Part shown: positions 10,659-21,939 of the stretch, one piece after another
Numbering within the stretch: position 1 is the first letter of the stretch
Layout of the letters: every line of letters starts with the position of its first letter
From: Daphnia carinata
Lineage: Eukaryota; Arthropoda; Branchiopoda; Diplostraca; Daphniidae
Length of the DNA stretch: 64,000 nt
Assembly (NCBI RefSeq): GCF_022539665.2
Contig: NC_081333.1
Coordinates: 8,740,971-8,804,970 of the forward strand
Reading direction: 5' to 3'
Position numbers and translations under genes: made by a program
Notes under the pieces: model-generated
What the model was told of the DNA's origin: nothing
What the model saw: only the letters and a program-made list of their open reading frames with translations
Database searches by the model: none

Positions 10659-13600
10659 ATGGTCACCAAATTCAAAAAAATCTAAAAAAAGAAAATGCTA
10701 GCGGCAATAATCGTCAAACGCAAAAAAAAAAAGCGGGATTGACTGCGGAGTATTTGATTTAGCAAGTTTTATATGATGACTTCCCTTTGGAAAGGGTTAA
10801 AATAAAAGAATGAAGCTGCGTGACTCCGGCACAAAGATCTTCTCTCTTTTTACTAGCAACGCTGTGGCCGACATTTGAGTATTCAGCATTAACATTTTGA
10901 TTGCTCAAGATTCTCTCTTCCATTAAAAAATGGAAGCCCATTCTTTTATGTATTTTCAAGGAAGAAAGAAAAGACCGACGAGGGTAAGTCATCTCCTATT
11001 TTGTCTGTCTTTTATTTTTTTTTCTCCCGCGTTTGTTCCCATGATGATTCCGCTTTAGACGCCGTGCGTGCAAAAAAAAAAGACTAGCAAAGTCAGACAG
11101 AGAAAAAAAAATAAATAAAGGACGAATAAGTACATATGGTGAATACGGGAAAGCATAGAGGCTGGATAGCTCTCCTTGGTGACGAAGGATCGGAAAAAAA
11201 GGGCTTTGACGGTTTTCCTATTCTTTCTTTGCGTCACGCTCACTCACGAGCGCATCGGGATTCGTCATCCCATATTGAAAATACCTCTTTCCGTTGTCTG
11301 ATCTCGGCTTATTTATATTCCATTTTTTTTTCCTTCTTCTTCTTCTCTCCCCCCCCCCCCCTTTTCTATTTATTTATTTGCTTCTTTTTTTGATTTCCTT
11401 TCCAATCTTTTTTATGGCCACGGATAGTTCCTTCCGTTTTCCAGCCGCTGTTGGCATACACACAAATAAATAAATAAAAATAAATAAATAGCTTCATGCA
11501 ACAACAACGGGGAAAGAATGAGAAGAAAAAGAAAAACACAGATCAGTATCTTTGGAACATAAATATTGATGCGTAACCGACAATGCGACGCTCAACTGTT
11601 TATGGCTAGACTGTCTATTTTACGACTGGTGGGCGGGGAGTCTAAAACAGCTGGCAAATGAAATTGCTTCGCACAAGTGAAGAAAACAACGTAAAAAGCT
11701 ACCAGATTTTTTTTTCTTTTTTTTCTTTTAGCTCTACTATTTTGCATAATTCAAAACCTTTAGAAGAGAGGGCAGAAACTCCATTCGCTTCGTGTCGCAC
11801 ACGCTACGTACTATAACGGTAAAAACTTTGGCTTCAATTAAGAATCAACGTGAACTTTGTGGAACTGGGGGGACAACAAAGTTCCTTGTTGATTTTAATT
11901 GGTGAAAAAAGAAAACAGCAAAGTTGTGCGTGCCATTCTCAGAGCGTTCCAGCATTCACAAAACAAGTTATTTTTTTTTTAAATCATAGTTCAAAAATGT
12001 CCCCTCCATCTCCGTGCGGTTGCTGTTGGCAGTCCGTTTGTTTCGGCGGACTGTTTCTATTTTCTGCCGTAATCAATCAAGCCGCCATACAGTAAAAAGC
12101 TATTCAAAAATAGAGGGGCCTTGGTTACGTATTTGCTTTTGATGCGAGTCTACCCGTCATAGCTTAAATGCAATTAACCCGTTTCATAGAAGAAACAAAA
12201 AAAGGACGCGCACGAACTTTGTGCATCGCTGACTATCTACTACACCGAGATGTGCGTTGAATAGCGCAAATGTCAGCAGATGTTTGTCGCGATCCTTTTT
12301 AAAAATTTGTTTCAAACACAACACGTGAATCTACTGGCAAAATCTTTTTATTTTATTTTTTGGCAACGTGAAAAGCATCGACAAAGTTGATGAGGCTCTA
12401 TTCATTTCTCCCCGCTGAAATAATGACATTAATCATAAGCTTCTTAGTTTCGGGTTTGTATACAAGTAAAAAAAAAAATCCCTCCTTCACTTAATTACTT
12501 GTATATTCGCCTTTAACTAACACGGGTTTTGAGATGCAAGCAACGGCAAACGAGTGCCGATAGTTCCGGTCAATTAAGTCGATATTGACGGAATTCGATC
12601 GTGAGCGTGCAAGATGTAGATTCCCGCTAAAATCAAGAACACGGGATTTTTTTTTAAACGTCTAAATATTACAAAAAAGAAAGATGACGGGCCAAAAACA
12701 AAGCATAAAATTTTAATTTACGTTTAATCAAAACAAGGACGAAATCTCTGGCGGCTGTAAGCAGCTATGTTCTGGCCCGACTTCAAGATTTTCGTTTCAA
12801 CTTTTAAAGGAGAGAGAGGATGGACTAATCAAAAGCACAAAGTTATTGACTTAAACAAACAAGGAAGGAGAGGTTTACTTTGATGAAGGCCAAGCTCAGC
12901 CATCCCGCATTTGCTGTAGCCTTTTCTTCTGGAAAATGTGTACGCAACGCGCAGTAGACTAATGACTTTTCTCATTGTCCTTTCGAACATTTTGTAATCA
13001 AGAAAACAAGACGTAGACTGCAATCAATATTCTTTGAGATCAATCCATTTTTCCTACCCCTTTACTAACGAACAAGAAAAAAAAAATAGGAACGAATATT
13101 CAGATCGATATATACCGGTAACCTTTTTCTCCTTTTTGGTCCATCAGCGTTGCATCCATTCGTGAAAGAGATAAACAGAAAAACAGCTGAGCGTCCTTCG
13201 TTAGGAGTTTTTCGCCCATCGTTAGTTAAAGGAACAAAGTCTCTACATTTTAACCCACTTAGCGCATCCTACCATAATCTCCGGCTTTTTTTTTCATTTC
13301 AAACCAACTCCTACCCCTACTCCACATCGTCCGTATGACTTCCCAGTTCTTTTCACATGATTAATCATGTTTGACTGACTTAGCCTCCCTTTCCAGTCAT
13401 ATAAATTCCGAGTCCCTTCCTTCCACCTTTAGTGAATGCCAACGTCATCCGATCGGCTGTGATATAACAGAGCGCCGAGATACTATAACAGACTACGCAG
13501 TAGACGGACAACAATAAAACAGGGGGGAGGTCAACGATAAAAAAAAAAAAAGGTCCCACCCTGGAATGCGTCTTGGAGAGTCGAGGGATAGAAACGGGGA

Positions 13601-16600
13601 GAAACTGTGTGTGTGTGACTCAAGCGACACTAGATATCGATCCGTAAATTAATTAGACATCTCCGGCCCGCGTGCCACGGCAGGGGTTGGGAAGAAGTGG
13701 GACGGAGGGCGGAAGCATTGTGCTGCCAACAAAATAAAGGGGGAAAAACTTTGCCTTTGTTTTGCGTCTGTGTGTGTGTGTGTTGCGGTATTGTTATCGT
13801 TGTTGTTGTTGTTCAATGGTGTTTCCTGTTAACAAACCTCGCCCAGACACTTCTGAATTACCCCTCCGGATTCACAAACTTTTCCATAAACAACAAAAAT
13901 AATTCCTTTTTTTTTTTAAAGAAAAAAGAAAAATACTTTCATCCTCTTACTTCCGTAAATGTCAAGACAAATTCGCAACTGTGTTCAATCCATCAAGAAA
14001 TCTTTTAATGAAAGGAGGGATGATAAATTTTGCTCCAGGGACTGGCTCACTTGGCACTATCAAAATACTTAATAATCCTGTACGTGCAGAAGAAGCTCAG
14101 TGTTTACATATACTGCAGAAAATGGTACGACGTATCAGCGCTAGGCAAATTGGTCACGAACCGTCACATGACGATCGAAGGCACAAACAAAAAGAAGAAA
14201 ATACGGCCATCACAGACAAGAAACTAATTTGATTCACGCATCTCTTCTCTACCGACTTTGCACTGATTGATCCGTTTCTATACATGGCTCTTTTCACGTC
14301 AAGGTACAGCCAAATAAGACTGGAATGGCAGCGCATTTGGAAAACGCAATGACGAATGTTTGTTTGGAATCCGAACGTCTTCCCTCCCGAAAAGCTTCGC
14401 CGTCCTCATTCCTTTTTTTTTTTTTTTTGGCCTTTTACTCATGACCAACCCAGCTCAGCCAGCCATCTCACTCCGCTAATTGAGTCGTCAGGATGACGCA
14501 GCAGGGCGTATGATCCAATGCGGAATCCGTCCAGCCAAAAATCACGTCCCTCCATCCTTCCCCCCTCCACCTAAATAGTCTTGGCTATTTGCTGGACCCT
14601 AGACGACGAGCTCATCGGTCCTATATTATCATCATTATGTAGCAGCTCATCTGCATTCCAAATTGAATTGTGCGTGCCACACCAATCAATAGTTCCGGAA
14701 AAGGAGCCCAGCAGGAGGAGGGACACTTCATGATGAAATAAGGGTTTCAAAAAAGAAAAAAAAGAAGATGATGTTGGCCAACTTTCATAGCGTTATTGAC
14801 CGTTCAGACTGCGTAGTTTGAATGCGTAATGTGCAACGAGTCTATTTACTTGTAGCAAGAGATGAAAACTACATCTGCTGGGCTATCTTCCAAGGCTTGC
14901 CGTCTAAAAGCCAGAAAGAACAAAAATCGTTGGGTGGGGGGTGGGGGGGGGGAGGCGAACAAGCAAGAAGAAAATGTTGCCCGTCTGCAGTCTAGAATAC
15001 TAATGTGCACATACTTCAACAATCTGGGCTGCATGCCAGTTTGGAAATGACAGAAAAAAAGTTTGATTAACGTCGAACATTGAGAATGGTTGGTGACGTT
15101 CAATACAAACAAGCAAAACAAGCTTAACTGCCAGCGGTGAGAGTCTCGTTCGTTTTCGCCACGTCAACAAAAGGGCGACAAAGATCTAGTCCCATAATTA
15201 GAAAATCAACAAAGTTGGCGAGGAGGACGGGTTCGCAACAAACAAACTTGAAAGCCCTCGAGGCTGAGGAAATACAGTAATGCAATGAGTCAACAGAAAT
15301 CGGCGAGAAGAAATTATTTGCGACTTACTACTTCAGCTGGAAACGTTGGGTGGGGGTCGAACCGGCATTCAGAAGTCGACAAATCTTGTAGGACACTTTA
15401 TAGTTTTTTGATAAAGTTAATCTCGTTACGGAGCACTTAAGCAGATCGATGTCGCCATTTTCGTTCGTAGTAATGCAATAATAGTTACAAACATATTAGG
15501 CGAGTTGTTCATCATTTGTTACAACGTTTTGTTAGAGTCATGAGGAACCTTTACTAAATCATCACAATAACCTAATTACTGCGTTGTTGCGTGATACACA
15601 CGGCTGTAATTAGATTCATCACAGGACAGCAAAGCACATTTGACGAGACGACAAACCTCGTGTTCCGACGAAAGTTTGTAATAAACGTTGCCATATTTAT
15701 TACATCATTAAAATCTTTGACAACAGTGTTTTTTAATACAAAATTTTTAAAACACTACGATACGGATAGCTGCCGATAGGTTCTCGTAGATCGATAAATT
15801 TCAACACAGGAAATTCTTCAATATAAAATGAAAAAAAAAGGAACATTAAAAAAAAAATACGCGCTGAGTAGTTAAATTCACGAGGGAAATTGGAATGGCC
15901 TTTCAAGTCAATTAGCTTTGAATAATTGATTTCTTTGACGCTGTATTCAAACGAAAAATAAGCTTAGGACATGTCTTTACAACAAGTTTTGCAGAGGGTA
16001 GACAAACTGTTGCAGCTAAATGTTTCAGTAGGAAAGATGGAGGAAGGAGGAAATGACGAGCGAGAATATTATAATTGATAATCAAAACGCCTTGAAGCTA
16101 GGCCCAGATAAAATATTAACCGGTGGCTTCGTGATTGTCAAATTAAGTTCTCCGGTTAAGCTTCTTCATCGTACGTGTCGAGACCTTATGGGATCTTAAA
16201 TGGTGATTCACTTATCAACGCAGGCTAAATCGACCCGAGTGTTCTTATTAACAAATAAACACAGTAGTATAAACTTACTATGGTGCTTTTAACACAGCGT
16301 TGAAGTTTGGTGTTACAAATCCAAGAAAGAAACGAATGGCTGCGCTGCGCCTCGATATCCTAATGCCATTTTCTTCTAGTTAAAGAATGTGCTATCAATA
16401 AAAAAAATGTGTATGCAAGAAATATTCAATTAAGTCCCATACTTATTTTCATTAATGCTGCCTTTGCATAAACAAATCAGTGAAAGACTTTCTGTCAAAA
16501 GCCAAGAAAGCAAAATATTTTGTCGTCTGCTTAGCAGATGAGAATACATTGAAGACCTTTTAGTCATACTGCCTTAATTTGTGGATTGTAAAGACAAGGA
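10659..16600. other. Spacer without a supported gene
   Basis: No conserved coding frame is seen up to the ALG8 start. There is a G-rich run at 14932-14955 (listed as a finding), assorted short repeats and AT-rich sequence. The last few hundred bases before 16601 presumably contain the ALG8 promoter and 5' UTR, but no clear TATA box or initiator could be assigned. Confidence 0.4.
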
Positions 16601-18619
16601 ATGTTGTGGCGAATATTTGCATCCGTCACCTTTGGAAAGCTCCTCTTCATACCATCTTAGTTAGAAACGTTTAAGTTAATAGAATCGTCCTTACGTCCAT
16701 CTATTAAAACCTTTTTACCTTGCAGCCGGTCAACTGATTTTGAAGTCCATCGCAACTGGTTGGCGGTTACCCATAGCCTACCTCTAAGTAAGTGGTACAT
16801 CGACGATACTTCGCAATGGACTCTAGACTACCCTCCATTATTTGCTTGGTTCGAATACATCCTTTCTTGGGGTGCTCTACTGTTCGACCCCGAAATGTTG
16901 AAAGTTGACAACTTAAATTATGCCTCTCGAAATACCATTCTTTTTCAGAGAATCTCAGTCATACTGACTGATGTTGTGTATGCATTGGGTGTGCAAAAGT
17001 AATCCTAATACTAATAGTGAAATTTATCGTAAAATAAAGTTTACTTGCTTTTTAGATGCTTGTACACATTTGGCAATAACCAGGGAGGAAAAGTACAGAA
17101 AGATGCTGAGAAATGGTTTAGTTCTTCAACCATTCTGGCTTTTTTATTACTGTGCAATGTAGGTCTTTTCATGGTGGATCACATCCACTTCCAGTATAAT
17201 GGATTTCTCACTGGAATTTTACTACTTTCAGTTGGTTCTATACTTCAGGTAAAGGATTTTTAAGTTAGCAATAACTATATTGTCATCAATATCTCATCTT
17301 CCTCTTTTTTTTTTTACAGAAAGAAAATCTTAAGGCAGCCTTTTGGTTCTCTATTCTTCTTAATTTGAAGCATATATATCTTTATATTGCCCCAGTTTAT
17401 GCCGTCTACCTGCTGCGTAGCTATTGCTTTGATATTCAAAAGTCAAAGATGACATTTCATTTGAAAAGGCTTATTAAATTGGGTGTCATAGTTGTTACGA
17501 CATTTGGTTTCACATATTTTCCATTTGTTAATCAACTTCAGCAGGTATAATATCTATCATGAATCTTATTTTTTACAAATTCTTATTGAAAGTTTTTTTC
17601 TGTACCTCTTTTTCTTTCAGGTCCTATCCAGGCTGTTCCCGTTTGAAAATCGCGGCCTCTGTCATGCGTATTGGGCACCTAATTTCTGGGCAATTTACAA
17701 CGTAGTGGACAAAATCCTGGCTTTTCTTGGTAGGTCACTTTGCGTGAACATTTTTTACTTCAAATTTCGTACAGTTGGTCTGTGTTTTAGGACATAAACT
17801 TGGCTGGATCGATCCACTTTCAAAAGTGACTGCCTCAATGACGGGAGGTTTGGTTCAAGAATTTGAGCACGCCATACTCCCATCTATTGGACCTAAGACC
17901 ACTCTGGTTTTCACCTTACTGGCGTTATTGGTAGGTATCTGAGCTATCGTGTTCTATCGCGATGCAACAACTGAATAATTTTAAAACGATGCAGCCAGCG
18001 GTCATTATCCTGTTCAAGCAACCTAATCAACCGCGTGCATTTATCCGAGCGATTGTTTTGTGTGCCTTTGCGTCGTTTCTCTTCGGCTGGCATGTGCATG
18101 AAAAGGCCATCCTAATAGTCATCACTCCTTTGACGTCAGTACAGAAGATTTCTGTGCAATTACAAAAAAGAAAAGACAATCACATAATCAACTCTCTCTG
18201 ACAGATTACTGGCTGCCTCCTCTCACGAAGATTGCCGGCTCTTCATGTTGCTGAGCATAACGGGTCACGTATCTCTATTTCCCTTGCTTTTCACGCCGTT
18301 CGAAAATGTTCTCAAGGTAGTGGTGGTACTTACCTACTCACTCGCTAGCTACTCCTTCTTGTCAGCACTACATGATGATCCAAAATCGAAAGGCACATTG
18401 TTGAAGTTCCGATCATGGGAGCGTTTTTTCCTCTATGGCTTGGTGGCCGTCGCGCTGTTTGAAAGCTGCATTCACTCGATGGTCGATCCTTCCGGTCGAT
18501 TGCCGTTTCTGCCATTGATGATTATGTCTGTCTATTGCGCTATTGGAATTATTTACGTTTGGTTTTTCTTTGTCATTGGATCTCTGAAAACAGAGAAAAA
18601 GATCTCAAAACAGAAGTAA
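16601..18619 (+). CDS. ALG8: ALG8, dolichyl-P-Glc:Glc1Man9GlcNAc2-PP-dolichol alpha-1,3-glucosyltransferase
   Basis: This multi-pass ER membrane enzyme of family GT57 adds the second glucose to the lipid-linked oligosaccharide used for N-glycosylation. There are eight exons in consistent phase: 16601-16659, 16726-16998, 17056-17248, 17320-17544, 17621-17729, 17791-17930, 17995-18134 and 18205-18619. They give 517 residues, close to the human length of about 526. The TDFEVHRNW motif (residues 23-31) carries the Asp proposed as catalytic base in ALG6-type enzymes (D24). Other family blocks are [53 protein letters not shown] and [12 protein letters not shown]. The start is supported by an in-frame TAA at 16589-16591. 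The C-terminus is Lys-rich ([10 protein letters not shown]), as expected for an ER-retained protein. All introns are 57-76 bp. Identification is firm; the small first exon is inferred from phase and homology. Confidence 0.95.
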
Positions 18620-18653
18620 GCACATATCTTTACAAACAGAGGTGAATATTTTA

Positions 18654-18659
18654 AATAAA
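18654..18659 (+). terminator. Polyadenylation signal of ALG8
   Basis: AATAAA lies 35 nt after the ALG8 stop codon. It is the first canonical signal downstream and implies a very short 3' UTR. Confidence 0.6.
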
Positions 18660-18718
18660 TTCCTTGGCAACTGTTTGTTGGTTTTTCAGCTGAAAACAGG
18701 GGAACAGAATTGGCAATA

Positions 18719-18724
18719 TTTATT
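18719..18724 (-). terminator. Polyadenylation signal of CEP120
   Basis: TTTATT on the plus strand reads AATAAA on the minus strand, 92 nt after the CEP120 stop. Together with the ALG8 signal 60 nt away it places two convergent transcript ends within a few tens of bases of each other. Confidence 0.5.
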
Positions 18725-18815
18725 CTACTAAAATGGGCAAATTTATAGTTATTATTTACGCTACCTTATCTATTTTGAAAGATTGAAGCAAACCATTAAA
18801 AATAGATACGCAGAA

Positions 18816-20646
18816 TTACTGCAAAGCTGGTTTCAAACGAGACAATTCCTTTTCTAGCTCAATGATTCGTTTGCTTTCTTCGGCGGATTTCTGCGCTTGA
18901 GCCTTGAGTTTACGGCGTAGCTCCATGACGATATCAGTGTGCCGTCTTTTTTCTGCTTCCAGTTCAAATTTGTGTTTGGTTGTCAAGCTCTGCGTCACAC
19001 GTTCAACTTCTGAGGTGACTAGGCTCTTTTCCCGTGCCAGTTGAGCTCGTTGCCTATTCAAATGTTCTTTTTCCTGTCGGAGTTCTAGCTCACTTTGCCG
19101 CGTACTTTGAATAGCATTTTCTAGTTGCTTTTCTAGTTCTTCGATACGACGCACTCGTCGTTGAAATGCTGCCTCTTTCACGGCTGCTTGTCTGCAATAT
19201 TCGCTATTTAATAACTCCATGTAAGAAGCTCTCGAGCGCTCTTGCTTTTCTTGCTCCAGTAGCTTTTGTTCTTCCTTCCAAACTTCAAGTTCTAGCGCCG
19301 TTGCATAGAATATGTCTTCTTCAGTTTTCCCTCGATGGTTTTGGTTCTTTTTCGAAGAAAATCTGGCAATTTCAGAGCAGACTTCAGTACATTCTGATGA
19401 GATAACAGAAGAGACATCACCGGCTGTAGTAGTGGTATAAGTTTGATTACGTGGCTGGTTAGTTCTTTGTTCAGCTTCTGATAACGTAACTACCACACCA
19501 ATCTGGGGCTTCACTGGGGTTGAATATGCTTCCTTGGTTTCCGTTTCCAACAGCGAGATCATTGGGAAGATTCCTGAAATATTTATGGGTTCAAGATGTA
19601 GCTTTTCTAAGATTCGGTGCTCTAATTGGCAATATTCTATGCGTTCTTTGATGGGTAGAATGGATTCAGCGATGGGTATGTCCTCACAGCAAAGTAGTAT
19701 AGTAAGGGTTTTCATGGACTGTTTGAGAAAGCGAAGTACACACTTTGGTGAACCCTTTAATTTAGCCGTGGCTCTTTCTCCAATTTCAGTAAGGTTTCGC
19801 AAACACTTGAAGGGCTTGAAACGAATAGGACTTCCAAACAAACTGAATCGAAATTCAAACGGGATGTTTTCTGAAGGCCAAAGGCTCTTGGACGGGAACA
19901 AGTTGAAGAGGTTTTCGGCAAATGATATCGTCACTGACAGGTTAAAGAAAATTTGTTCGTCGGTGTCGATCGGGTCTTCTATTAGGAAGTACTCGTCATT
20001 GACAAGAACTGGCTTCAACTGACCTGCTTTTCGATTACCGGTATCGGGTACTTCATCAGGTTTCACTTGGTCACTTTGGTTCGTCGTTGAATCCACGTTA
20101 GGTGTAGCCTCTCCGTTGCATTCGTGAAAAATAGAAATAAGTAGAGAAGGCTCTTCGGTCACGTAAGTATCGGGAGCACGTTTCAGTTTGTACCACTAAA
20201 CAATATGTAATTTAAATTAAGCAAATCATCTTTGTATCAACTATTAATATCTTTTATGTTGCCCATACCTTTTTAATTGGTATGGCTTTTATGTCAAATG
20301 ACAAACTGAGGGAATCATAAGCATGAATTCTACCATCTGATGAGACATATGTACATAGTAATGTCAATTGTTCCAATTCTAATAATCTTTTATCCAATTC
20401 TGCTGCAGGAAACGCCACTTCTTGATTTATTGCTACATTGTCTGTCCAACATTCTTGTTCCATATCAGCTTCCGTCTGTCCACATGATATCCTAAAACTA
20501 AGTTTCCCACCATTTGAGGGAAAATTCTTTCCTATAAAGGAAAATTTATGTGGTTTCGTTTAGCTTTTTTAAAGTTAAATTTTTTGGTAGACACATAAAA
20601 TTTATTTATTCTTACCTTGGATAACTTGAACAACCACAAAATCCAT
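18816..20646 (-). CDS. CEP120: CEP120-like centrosomal protein, short form
   Basis: CEP120 promotes centriole elongation and procentriole maturation. Three exons fit by phase: 20616-20646, 20269-20531 and 18816-20195, giving 557 residues. Residues 1 to about 110 form a C2-like N-terminus that matches the family start (VVVQVIQGKNFP, then KKWYKLK). About residues 160-285 resemble the next C2-type/DUF3668 region (NLSVTISFAENL, FSLFGSPI, LTILLCCED). From about residue 390 a long charged coiled coil begins with the family signature ALELEVWKEEQ and runs to the C-terminus. Human CEP120 is about 986 residues; the third C2 region and part of the coil appear to be absent, and the coding exon runs straight from the middle region into the coil. 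The 5' end lies 4 nt beyond the stop of the C15orf61 homologue. The first exon encodes only 10 residues and is the least certain part. Confidence 0.8.
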
Positions 20647-20650
20647 TGCA

Positions 20651-21100
20651 CTAGTACTGTGCTCCAATATCCTCCTTGTACAGAAAGTGAATAGTAACTT
20701 CTCCTTTGGAAGTCTGCACAGTTTCCTTATGGGATATAAGGAATATTGCTGCTATTCCATATGCAAGGCATGGCAGGCCAAAATTCATGATCTTGATCAG
20801 CCTAAACAGTGTGTCTTCTGTTGATAAATCTTCATGAGGACGGCAAGTGCAATGATATTTTATGTATGGATAACAACCAGTGCGAAGGATGTGATAATTC
20901 TTATCTTTCACTCTCCAGTTAAAATGTGAAAATCCTCTTTGATCATTGACTATATCATCGTATTTCACGAAGTATGAAGTCCAAGGAGGTAGATCTCGTT
21001 GAAGCAAATACTTCGTTAGTACCTCTGATGCGTAAGGTTTTTGTTTCAATTTCGAAGCAGTAGAATACGCCTTCACGGGAACAACTAAATGTCGCCACAT
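20651..21100 (-). CDS. C15orf61 homologue, conserved uncharacterised protein
   Basis: This single-exon frame encodes 149 residues and matches the animal family of human C15orf61, whose molecular function is not established. Conserved blocks are ASEVLTKYLLQRDLPPWTS, GFSHFNWRV, YHILRTGCYPYIKYHC and a C-terminal FLYKEDIGAQY. The N-terminus (MWRHLVVPVKAYSTASKLKQ) is basic with no acidic residue, which suits a mitochondrial presequence; that localisation is inference. One hydrophobic segment near residues 105-125 (LPCLAYGIAAIFLI) may span a membrane. The ATG at 21100 is the first in frame after a stop. The TAG at 20651-20653 is only 4 nt from the CEP120 start codon, so the two coding regions may share one transcript or overlapping transcripts. 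Confidence 0.88.
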   Translation of the reverse strand: MWRHLVVPVKAYSTASKLKQKPYASEVLTKYLLQRDLPPWTSYFVKYDDIVNDQRGFSHFNWRVKDKNYHILRTGCYPYIKYHCTCRPHEDLSTEDTLFRLIKIMNFGLPCLAYGIAAIFLISHKETVQTSKGEVTIHFLYKEDIGAQY

Positions 21101-21939
21101 CAATGCAGAATACGTGAAACCACTGAATGTTTTCTAACCTTCGATTTCACTGAGTTAAAAATGAATAAAATACTAAATCGTAGACTGAGGACCTGTGCAG
21201 TGCAGACTAAAGGCCTTCTTTAAACTTCCAAACATACCAATGCTTTATATGTCTAGTGCCTCTAACAATATGAATTTCGTATTACAACTCACGGGTACGT
21301 GCTGGCGTACTCGTCTTAATTGTATTAACGAATTTGTGGGATTCGAATCGAACAATATCAAGAATACAATAAGCATTATCACATGAAAAAAATAAAATAA
21401 AATAAAATACATCAAGAGCGATCGAGAAAAGTCAAGATTTCAGTGAGAAGTCAGTAGAAGTGAAAGGTCGAAATCAAGTAATATATGAAATTTCTTGGTG
21501 AATGTATTTAATTGAAAACAAACAAGGATAAGTCGAGTAAAGCATAAAGTTGGGGAATACAGGAACAACTAATTCCCTCACAAACTCCGCTGCAGGAGAA
21601 AGGAAGGAAGAACCGAGGAGAGGAAAACGGAGGACAATAAGAAAACATAAGCTAAAAAAACATGTCACCCACAGTAGTTTACATTTAAACTGGGGATTTT
21701 ACCTAGGAATTTCGCGAGAGGCTCTATCAACCATGTGTGGCTGACACAAATAATATTGTTCCTCAAACAGGGCAATTTGATACAAAAAATCATCCGGCCA
21801 ACTATCATCAAGAGAATAGATTGATCCTACGCTTAACTTCATCCGATGAAGTTCTGTCTATGTCTTAGGTACAGAATTAGATCCTAAAATTGAAAAAACA
21901 ATTTACAGTAAAAAACCGCTGTAAAGGGAAAACACGAAA
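21101..21939. other. Spacer between ATRX stop and the C15orf61 homologue
   Basis: This 839-bp stretch should contain the ATRX 3' UTR and the promoter of the C15orf61 homologue. A minus-strand ATTAAA variant polyadenylation signal can be read at 21507-21512. No conserved frame is present. Confidence 0.45.

Noticed and set aside
15353-15363. tRNA B-box-like sequence on the minus strand (GGTTCGACCCC)
   Set aside because: No matching A box, anticodon arm or acceptor stem could be folded around it.
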